Source: Bacteroidia bacterium (lineage in GTDB: Bacteria > Bacteroidota > Bacteroidia > Chitinophagales > Saprospiraceae). From it: a DNA stretch of 46,822 nucleotides. This document shows positions 8,433 through 13,864 of this stretch, one piece after another. The number at the start of each line of letters is the position of its first letter. The first letter of the stretch is position 1. The stretch is taken from NCBI GenBank assembly GCA_030430845.1, contig JAUIKE010000050.1, forward strand, positions 1 through 46,822, in the 5' to 3' direction. The translations under genes and the position numbers were made by a program. Below the pieces are notes generated by a model, which saw only the letters and a program-made list of their open reading frames with translations, did no database searches and was not told where the DNA came from.

Positions 8433-8468
8433 GGCTGGTGAAAAACGCTTGGGTCGTTTTTACCAGCC
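8433..8468. repeat. Hairpin with one bulge
   Basis: GGCTGGT and AAAAACG (8433-8447, with G8440 bulged) pair with CGTTTTT and ACCAGCC (8455-8468) around the loop CTTGGGT. Confidence 0.7.
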
Positions 8469-8504
8469 GATCGTAAAATCACCCGACTGTTGTTGTGGTT
8501 AAGG

Positions 8505-8533
8505 AGGAGGACGGCTTGTGCCGCCGTCCTCCT
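8505..8533. terminator. Terminator-like hairpin
   Basis: AGGAGGACGGC (8505-8515) pairs with GCCGTCCTCCT (8523-8533) around a 7-nt loop. A fourth small hairpin, GCCGC-CTCA-GCGGC, lies at 8552-8565 just before the end of the minus-strand gene. Confidence 0.65.
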
Positions 8534-8576
8534 TCTTAATTAAAAGTTTGCGCCGCCTCAGCGGCACAAACAATAT

Positions 8577-8843
8577 TTATAATCCCATAAACATTGCAAA
8601 TTCAGGAGCGTAACCGGCAATCAGTGCTATACCGAACAGGATCAGTACTCCTACAACGATCAACTGATAAGCGTAGAATCTGGCCGGATAACTTTCCAGT
8701 TTTGTTCTATCTTTTTGAGTAATTTCAGTAGCCGTATTTTTAGCCGTCAATTGGCTACGGCGCTTGGCTCTCAGATCACTTTGGTACATTGGAGCAGGCA
8801 GTGCCTTTCCATAGTGATTTTTATACATCATCCAGGTTCTCAT
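8577..8843 (-). CDS. Small membrane protein, function unknown
   Basis: 88 residues from the ATG at 8843. The frame stays open to 8930 with ATG at 8906 and TTG at 8930, so the start is uncertain. 8843 is preferred because it is preceded by an A-rich leader (CCAAACAACAAACACCT) and by TATCTTTA, close to TAnnTTTG, about 45 bp upstream. The N-terminal two thirds are hydrophilic and basic (LRAKRRSQLTAKN). The C-terminus forms one transmembrane segment (QLIVVGVLILFGIALIAGY) with a short tail. It is convergent with the M1 peptidase and divergent from the Crp/Fnr gene. No family recognised. Confidence 0.6.
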   Translation of the reverse strand: MRTWMMYKNHYGKALPAPMYQSDLRAKRRSQLTAKNTATEITQKDRTKLESYPARFYAYQLIVVGVLILFGIALIAGYAPEFAMFMGL

Positions 8844-9096
8844 AGGTGTTTGTTGTTTGGTTATCAATGACTTGTAGTATTGAAATAAAGATATTACAGC
8901 CCCCATTAATCCACACTTTTTCACGGCCAACCTAATAAAATACTCGACAAAATTATATTTTTATATATGCAAGTATTCGAAATTATAAGTTTAAATAAGC
9001 TATATTTCAGAAGATATATCAAAAAACAAGCGTTTTACCAAATTTTAACTAAGCTGATAGAGTTTTACAGCTTTCCAGGATCAATACATAAAAGAT

Positions 9097-9708
9097 ATGC
9101 AGCCACCTTTACATTTTTTACCACTGAAGTTAAGAGAAGCCATCACAGAGCACGGCCAGGTCATGGAGTTTGAAGCAGGCATGGAAATCATCAGGGAGGG
9201 GCAGTACATTAAGGTCATCCCGATCGTTCTGCAGGGGGTCATCAAGGTGATCAGCCGATTTGACGACAAAGATCTGTTACTTTATTACATCCAGGAAAAA
9301 GAGAGCTGCATCATGTCCTTAACTGCCATCATGGAGAATAGCCCCAGCAGAATTATAGCCATTACAGAGGCGCCAACCAAGGCAGTCCTCATCCCCGGAC
9401 GGCTTATAGAGGAATGGCTCCGAATCTATCCTTCTTTCCGCCAGTTGTTTTTCCAACAATATTACCACCGATACGACGACCTGCTGGACACCATCCGTCA
9501 ATTACTGTTTGAAAAAATTGATCAACGAGTACTCAAATATCTCCGCGACCGATCAAAACTTCTACAAAGCAGCCAACTCCAAATTAGTCACCGTCAGATC
9601 GCCGAAGACCTTGGCTCAGCCCGCGAGGTAGTCAGTCGGGCCATGAAAAAACTGGAGAATGAAGGCCTGGTGAAGCAGCCTGCTCAGGGGGTGATTATGG
9701 TGGTCTGA
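9097..9708 (+). CDS. Crp/Fnr-family transcriptional regulator
   Basis: 203 residues. A cyclic-nucleotide-binding-type beta barrel (about 15-125; EFEAGMEIIREGQYIKVIPIVLQGVIKV in blocks) is followed by a dimerisation helix and a winged helix (SHRQIAEDLGSAREVVSRAMKKLENEGLV, about 163-192) with the RExVSR recognition helix common to the family. No N-terminal cysteine cluster is present, so it is not a 4Fe-4S Fnr. The arginine and glutamate pattern of cAMP-binding Crp is not obvious either, so the signal is unknown. Next downstream is a DUF2892 gene whose promoter has a GTGAC-N4-GTCAC dyad at the classic class II activator position, making it the probable target. Confidence 0.9.
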   Translation: MQPPLHFLPLKLREAITEHGQVMEFEAGMEIIREGQYIKVIPIVLQGVIKVISRFDDKDLLLYYIQEKESCIMSLTAIMENSPSRIIAITEAPTKAVLIPGRLIEEWLRIYPSFRQLFFQQYYHRYDDLLDTIRQLLFEKIDQRVLKYLRDRSKLLQSSQLQISHRQIAEDLGSAREVVSRAMKKLENEGLVKQPAQGVIMVV

Positions 9709-9780
9709 TTGGAAGCTTACTAATCCCTTCATTGCATTTCGGGCTTGGTAATCTTCGTCCTTCGCCCTTCCTAAAGACTC

Positions 9781-9794
9781 GTGACAACAGTCAC
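9781..9794. promoter_or_regulatory. Crp/Fnr-type operator
   Basis: GTGACAACAGTCAC is a perfect 5-4-5 inverted repeat. Its centre is about 42 bp upstream of the start point predicted from the -7 element at 9817-9824, the position used by class II Crp/Fnr activators. The regulator gene ends 72 bp upstream. Confidence 0.65.
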
Positions 9795-9816
9795 CACTTT
9801 TTCTTCAACGATGTTT

Positions 9817-9824
9817 TAACTTTG
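9817..9824 (+). promoter_or_regulatory. Bacteroidota-type -7 element for DUF2892 gene
   Basis: TAACTTTG is an exact match to TAnnTTTG, 36 bp upstream of the ATG at 9861. The -33 region lacks a good TTTG, consistent with an activator-dependent promoter. Confidence 0.6.
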
Positions 9825-9860
9825 AATGGTCAATCATTCATTCACTAAATCAATTGAACC

Positions 9861-10058
9861 ATGACAAAGAACCTTGGATCCGCAGACAAAATCATCAGAT
9901 TGGTACTGGCCGTCGTTTTCGGCCTTTTATACTTTACTGGAACGGTAGGCGGCACGCTCGGCATTGTATTGTTAGTAGTAGGGGCTATTTTCCTGATCAC
10001 GCCGCTGATCAACTTCTGCCCTTTGTATAAAGTTTTGGGGATTAGCACTAAAAAATAA
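9861..10058 (+). CDS. DUF2892 (YgaP-like) small membrane protein
   Basis: 65 residues with two transmembrane segments (VLAVVFGLLYFTGTVGG and LGIVLLVVGAIFLITPLI), then the family's FCPLYKVLGIST end containing one conserved cysteine. This is the stand-alone form of the membrane part found fused to rhodanese domains in YgaP, and is generally connected with sulfur or redox metabolism. Here it follows a Crp/Fnr regulator, with a matching dyad in its own promoter. The start is the only ATG with good context. Confidence 0.9.
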   Translation: MTKNLGSADKIIRLVLAVVFGLLYFTGTVGGTLGIVLLVVGAIFLITPLINFCPLYKVLGISTKK

Positions 10059-10067
10059 TTTCATCAG

Positions 10068-10099
10068 GTGGGAAAAAGGCCGAAGGACTTTTTTCCCAC
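10068..10099. terminator. Terminator hairpin, AAAAAG…CTTTTT family copy 2
   Basis: GTGGGAAAAAG pairs with CTTTTTTCCCAC around the core GCCGAAGGA. The core (10073-10093) differs by one base from 121-141, while the outer GTGGG/CCCAC pairs are different but complementary. It follows the DUF2892 stop by 10 bp. Confidence 0.7.
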
Positions 10100-10148
10100 T
10101 TCCTAATTACAGCTACTTTTTCTTATCTTCCAAAGAAAAAGTCAGCTT

Positions 10149-11267
10149 ATGAGTAATTTAAACAGAAGACAATGGCTGCGTACAGCCGGACTGGGAGGAA
10201 GTTTAGCATTTTTAGGAGGTGTACCTGCCCTGGCCAAAAGTGCACCAGTTGCTTACCCAGCTCGCCCATTGGCCGATACCGTCCGATTGAGTTCTAATGA
10301 AAATCCGTTTGGTCCCTCCCCTGCTGTGCGGGAAGCTATGCAAAAGGCCTTTGACGTAGGCTGCCGCTATCCTTATTCTTACCAGCAAGAACTACTGGAG
10401 ATGCTGGCCAAAAAGGAAGGTGTATCGACTGAACACATCGTCATCACCGGAGGCTCTACGGAAGGCTTAAAGATCACCGGTCTGACCTACGGGCTCGACA
10501 GTGGTGAGCTCATCGCCTGCGACCCCACTTTCCTGGCCATGCTCAACTACGGCGAGCAGTTTGGCGCCCACATCAACAAAGTACCGGTTGATGAAGAAAT
10601 GCGGTACGACCTCGACGAAATAGAAAAGCGTATCACTAATGAAACGAAGCTCATCTTTCTTTGCAATCCGAACAATCCTACAGGGACCATCGTGCCGGCC
10701 GACCGGCTGAGGGACTTCTGTGAGACAGTTTCTAAAAGAGCGGTCGTTTTTTCTGATGAGGCTTATTATGATTTCATTACGGAGCCCAATTACCCATCCA
10801 TGATAGAATTGGTTAAAGATGGGCAAAATGTGATTGTGTCGAGAACTTTCTCAAAAGTTTACGGCCTGGCCGGTATTCGGATCGGCTATTTGGTGGCCCG
10901 CCCCGACATTGCGGCCCGCCTGCGCAGAAAAGTCGTTGCCTTCACGAATGTACTGGCTCTGTTTGCCGCCAAGGTAGCTTTGGAAGACCAGCAATTTTAC
11001 AATTTTAGTTTGATGATGAACAAAAAAGCCAAGCTTCATATTTACACCGAACTGGATAAGATGGGGCTGGAGTACGTCCATTCGCACACCAACTTCGTCT
11101 TTTTCAAAACGGGCCGCGACATCCGCCAGCTCAACGCTGAGATGCGCAAGCAAGGCGTGATCATCGGCCGGCCTTTCCCGCCCTTTAACGACTGGTGCCG
11201 GATCAGTACGGGTACGATGGATGAGGTGAAGATGTTTACGGGGGCATTGCAGAAGGTGATGAGTTAA
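10149..11267 (+). CDS. Tat-exported PLP aminotransferase (HisC-like fold)
   Basis: 372 residues, fold type I aminotransferase related to histidinol-phosphate aminotransferase (HisC). The N-terminus is a twin-arginine signal (NRRQWLRTAGLGGSLAFLGG, then A-rich cleavage region). The catalytic domain shows LSSNENPFGPSPAV, CNPNNPTGT, SDEAYYDF and SRTFSKVYGLAGIRIGY, with K236 forming the PLP aldimine. Export folded through Tat fits a cofactor-loaded enzyme working in the periplasm. Its substrate is unknown and it is not next to other his genes, so it is unlikely to be the biosynthetic HisC. A small hairpin (10116-10124 with 10133-10141) sits in the leader 7 bp before the ATG. Confidence 0.9.
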   Translation: MSNLNRRQWLRTAGLGGSLAFLGGVPALAKSAPVAYPARPLADTVRLSSNENPFGPSPAVREAMQKAFDVGCRYPYSYQQELLEMLAKKEGVSTEHIVITGGSTEGLKITGLTYGLDSGELIACDPTFLAMLNYGEQFGAHINKVPVDEEMRYDLDEIEKRITNETKLIFLCNPNNPTGTIVPADRLRDFCETVSKRAVVFSDEAYYDFITEPNYPSMIELVKDGQNVIVSRTFSKVYGLAGIRIGYLVARPDIAARLRRKVVAFTNVLALFAAKVALEDQQFYNFSLMMNKKAKLHIYTELDKMGLEYVHSHTNFVFFKTGRDIRQLNAEMRKQGVIIGRPFPPFNDWCRISTGTMDEVKMFTGALQKVMS

Positions 11268-11281
11268 AAGTAGAAGAGGGG

Positions 11282-11314
11282 TTGTGTAAAAAGTCCTTTG
11301 CCCTTTTTACACAA
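11282..11314. terminator. Terminator hairpin, AAAAAG…CTTTTT family copy 3
   Basis: TTGTGTAAAAAG (11282-11293) pairs with CTTTTTACACAA (11303-11314), a 12-bp perfect stem with loop TCCTTTGCC. Read on the minus strand, the core is AAAAAGGGCAAAGGAC plus T5, matching the copies at 121 and 10073. It ends the aminotransferase transcript. Confidence 0.75.
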
Positions 11315-11319
11315 GCCTT

Positions 11320-11551
11320 TTTTTGACACTGAAAACGCTGAAACCACTGTGAACGCCTATTGACTTATTGGTCTGCAGACAGTATCTTTCGGGCAGAATA
11401 ATTGTATAAGGTAGAGAAAAAGGCCTCAAAACCGATATTAAAATGACCCACACTTTTGACATTTTTGGCGAAAAACCCCTGTTAAAAAGTGTTAAAATTT
11501 CAAATTTCAGTCAGATAACCATCTGTCTGTCAACAAGATCTGAAAAATAGA
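11320..11551 (+). promoter_or_regulatory. Probable CRISPR leader
   Basis: A non-coding, A/T-rich stretch lies between the aminotransferase terminator and the first repeat, with tracts such as TTAAAAAGTGTTAAAATTTC. The leader is placed on this side because the repeats read in the plus direction end in ATTAAGAC, similar to the 8-nt 5' tag left on crRNAs in type I/III systems. No cas gene is adjacent. Confidence 0.45.
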
Positions 11552-12400
11552 GTCAGAGTACATGATCCATTTGAACAAGGATTAAGACCTTCCATGAGAT
11601 TTAATTTTTAAGGATTTGAGTAAACAAGTCAGAGTACATGATCCATTTGAACAAGGATTAAGACGCACAATTCTGTGATGCATTTACCATAACATGCAGA
11701 GCGTCAGAGTACATGATCCATTTGAACAAGGATTAAGACTAATATTGCATGGATTGAGGCAACTATTGCGGGGGGTCAGAGTACATGATCCATTTGAACA
11801 AGGATTAAGACCGAAGAAAGTAACCGTGCTGGATTCGTCGTAGTCACCGTCAGAGTACATGATCCATTTGAACAAGGATTAAGACAATTGTAAATCGTGG
11901 AGAACCTAACTCAATCTGTACGTCAGAGTACATGATCCATTTGAACAAGGATTAAGACGATTTAATTCCCATTAATTGAAAACCTTTGTGAGTGTCAGAG
12001 TACATGATCCATTTGAACAAGGATTAAGACAAGGCATTGTAATTGGTTCACCGTATGTGCCAAATGTCAGAGTACATGATCCATTTGAACAAGGATTAAG
12101 ACGACACTTGATTGACGTTTTAGAAAAAAGCAAAAAAATGTCAGAGTACATGATCCATTTGAACAAGGATTAAGACGAGAGTGTTAATAATGCGCGTCAT
12201 ATTCTCAAATTCTTGTCAGAGTACATGATCCATTTGAACAAGGATTAAGACTCTCCATACAGTTTCCTGATGGATAGATTCGCATATCGTCAGAGTACAT
12301 GATCCATTTGAACAAGGATTAAGACAATAAAGTGCTTCGTTCTGTTCGTGTATTTCCTTTATTGTCAGAGTACATGATCCATTTGAACAAGGATTAAGAC
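11552..12400 (+). CRISPR. CRISPR array, 12 repeats of 37 nt, 11 spacers
   Basis: Twelve copies of a 37-nt repeat that starts GTCAGAGTACATGATCC and ends AAGGATTAAGAC begin at 11552, 11628, 11703, 11775, 11849, 11922, 11994, 12066, 12140, 12215, 12289 and 12364. All appear identical, including both terminal units. The eleven spacers are 35-39 nt and show no resemblance to each other. Internal pairing is weak (ATCC with GGAT), so the crRNA repeat is nearly unstructured. The 36-37-nt length and ATTAAGAC end fit type I or III better than type II arrays of Bacteroidota, whose repeats are longer, but the type cannot be fixed without cas genes. There are none in this window. Identical repeats with no degenerate end suggest the array is recent or maintained. 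Confidence 0.98.
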
Positions 12401-12412
12401 AGCGCAGCATTT

Positions 12413-12468
12413 CCAGTTAGGAAACTGGCTGGATATTGCGTTAGGCGGTTTGGAAACCCGCCACGAGC
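12413..12468. repeat. REP-like double hairpin, copy 1
   Basis: A 56-bp unit starts 12 bp after the last CRISPR repeat. It contains CCAGTT-AGGA-AACTGG and then GGCGGTTTGGAAACCCGCC, each self-complementary. The same unit with one substitution recurs at 12804-12859 in the same orientation. Confidence 0.9.
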
Positions 12469-12556
12469 GGGGTGTGTCTTGGGCAGACAGCAGAGTCGTA
12501 CATTGATTGGTAATAACTAGGTAAAGGAGCGAAGCATTCAATCTATACTTGGTGTT

Positions 12557-12601
12557 GTCCTGAAAGGACTTTCTACTTATTGCCCGGAGCAACGCTCCGG
12601 G
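12557..12601. repeat. Two further palindromes in the REP-like cluster
   Basis: GTCCT-GAA-AGGAC (12557-12569) and CCCGGAGC-AAC-GCTCCGGG (12583-12601) are perfect small hairpins with 3-nt loops. The stretch between REP copies (12469-12665) contains no supported gene. Confidence 0.8.
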
Positions 12602-12643
12602 TATTAAAGAACATCCCCATTTCCCGCCGTACCACATACCTCG

Positions 12644-12659
12644 CCAGTTTCCTAACTGG
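12644..12659. repeat. REP-like palindrome, inverted copy
   Basis: CCAGTTTCCTAACTGG is the exact reverse complement of the first hairpin of the 56-bp units at 12413 and 12804. It lies 7 bp beyond the stop of the transposase relic, so the relic is bracketed by oppositely oriented palindromes. Confidence 0.85.
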
Positions 12660-12665
12660 CGATCC

Positions 12666-12803
12666 CTAAACCGCTACCTCATTTAAATTTCGGCATAAAA
12701 AATCTTCCCTTACCTCAAGGTCCAAAATATCCACCTCTAAGGGTCCTCGCCGCTCCAAATAATACAAAGCGCTGCTATACCAATAATCTTGCGGATGAAT
12801 CAT
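12666..12803 (-). pseudogene. C-terminal relic of a REP-associated (RAYT/Y1) transposase
   Basis: The minus strand encodes 45 residues ending at a stop at 12666. The recognisable part is HPQDYWYSSALYYLE, followed by GPLEVDILDL. This matches the C-terminal signature of IS200-like Y1 transposases of the RAYT group (typically P-E/Q-D/H-W/Y-x-YSSA…Y…G…LEVD). The family match is from memory. The catalytic HUH motif and tyrosine domain are absent: upstream of residue 1 the frame runs into the REP-like palindrome and then a stop. The fragment is therefore decayed and cannot act. RAYTs mobilise REP palindromes, and this relic is flanked on both sides by such palindromes. Confidence 0.7.
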
Positions 12804-12859
12804 CCAGTTAGGAAACTGGCTGGATATTGCGTTAGGCGGTTAGGAAACCCGCCACGAGC
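12804..12859. repeat. REP-like double hairpin, copy 2
   Basis: Identical to 12413-12468 except one base (GGTTAGG in place of GGTTTGG). It abuts the 5' end of the transposase relic. After it comes a short AGGAGCC/AGGAGCCAG direct repetition (12859-12876). Confidence 0.9.
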
Positions 12860-12994
12860 CAGGAGCCAGGAGCCAGTGTCCAAGGTGTCGGAATTGAAAC
12901 TGCAGCGATTCCGGTACGGCATCCATCCTGCGCACAGAAAATTTATTACTTTTAAAAGGCGGAGCAGCTGCTCTGCCTTGCAAAAAATAATATC

Positions 12995-13477
12995 ATGACG
13001 ATACAAGACATTCTTCTCATCGGCGATCCACGCCTGTACGAAATATCCGAGCCGGTCAAAAAAGAAGAAGTGAAAGAATTGGAACCCATCGTGGCGCAGC
13101 TGGGCCAGGTGATCAAGGAATTCAGAGCCACATACGGGGCCGGGCGGGCCATCGCAGCGCCACAGCTGGGCATCATGAAGCGGCTGATCGTTCTGAACAT
13201 CGATGAGCCGGTGGCCATCATCAATCCGGTGATCCGGGATTATAGCAAAGAACAGTTTGCGATGTGGGACGACTGCATGAGCTTTCCCAACCTCCTGGTG
13301 AAAGTCCGCCGCCATCAAAGCTGCACCATGACCTTCAAAGACCTCAGCTGGGAAGACCAGGTTTGGGAACTGGAGGGGGATTTGTCAGAGCTTATGCAGC
13401 ATGAATACGATCATTTGAATGGAATTCTTGCCACCATGCGAGCAGTAGATGATCAATCTCTGAGATGGAGAACCTGA
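12995..13477 (+). CDS. def: Peptide deformylase, divergent type
   Basis: 160 residues, metal-dependent removal of the formyl group from nascent N-termini. All three family motifs are present: GRAIAAPQLG (motif 1), DDCMSFP in place of EGCLS (motif 2, metal ligand C94) and QHEYDHLNG (motif 3, HExxH with H136, E137, H140). The DDCMS variant and the short length set it apart from the classical housekeeping enzyme and resemble class III-like bacterial PDFs, so a second def is likely elsewhere. It starts 135 bp after the REP-like cluster. No neighbour such as fmt is present. Confidence 0.92.
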   Translation: MTIQDILLIGDPRLYEISEPVKKEEVKELEPIVAQLGQVIKEFRATYGAGRAIAAPQLGIMKRLIVLNIDEPVAIINPVIRDYSKEQFAMWDDCMSFPNLLVKVRRHQSCTMTFKDLSWEDQVWELEGDLSELMQHEYDHLNGILATMRAVDDQSLRWRT

Positions 13478-13520
13478 TCTTTCTTGATAGTGCCATTTTT
13501 TAGCTCTCGTTTTGTATGGA

Positions 13521-13744
13521 GTGATGCTGTACCCAGCCAGTACTCGGCGGATGCTGTGATGCTAGTCACGCCTCTGGCGTGCCGATACTGACGTTTTTTT
13601 TGCTTAATGAATAGCAACTTGCTCTTTATTTTAGATAAAACAAACGTTCAGCATCCTGCGGCTGCAGGCCGCAAAAGCATCACAGCATCGGCCCGACAAA
13701 GGGGGGCCAAGCATCCGCCGGATACTGGCTGAGCACAGCATCAC
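13521..13744. repeat. GATGCT/AGCATC modular hairpin element, copy A
   Basis: A 224-bp structured block fills the gene-free stretch 13478-13864. Outer arms 13521-13555 and 13710-13744 are 35 nt each and complementary apart from about four positions. Inside are a CACGCC-TCT-GGCGTG hairpin (13567-13581), GATACTGACG followed by T8 (13584), the partner CGTTCAGCATC (13645-13655) and a TGCGGC-TGCAG-GCCGCA hairpin (13657-13673). The modules are separated by the hexamer GATGCT on the left (3 times) and AGCATC on the right (5 times). A related block lies at 15880-16038. Confidence 0.85.
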
Positions 13745-13802
13745 TTCTTGTTGAGTTACAAAAAAAATGATCACGCAATCGACTCTTTTATACAAAAAAC
13801 CA

Positions 13803-13810
13803 TAATTTTG
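13803..13810 (+). promoter_or_regulatory. Bacteroidota-type -7 element
   Basis: TAATTTTG matches TAnnTTTG exactly and lies 54 bp before the ATG of the PorE-like gene. Confidence 0.45.
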
Positions 13811-13864
13811 ATTACATCCTAATTTTTATTATACCATTAATCCCGATTCGAAAAAACCAGCATC

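Noticed and set aside
11684..12410. Open frames on both strands across the CRISPR array with repeated Cys/Asn-rich peptides (LNPCSNGSCTL)
   Set aside because: They are translations of the 37-nt repeats; the peptide repeats exactly with the DNA repeat and breaks in every spacer.
12365..12637. 90-codon minus-strand frame between the array and the transposase relic
   Set aside because: It crosses REP-like palindromes and the last CRISPR repeat; no leader, no family resemblance.
12800..13318. 172-codon minus-strand frame opposite the deformylase
   Set aside because: It lies antisense to a gene with three intact catalytic motifs and reads as His/Phe-rich shadow sequence.
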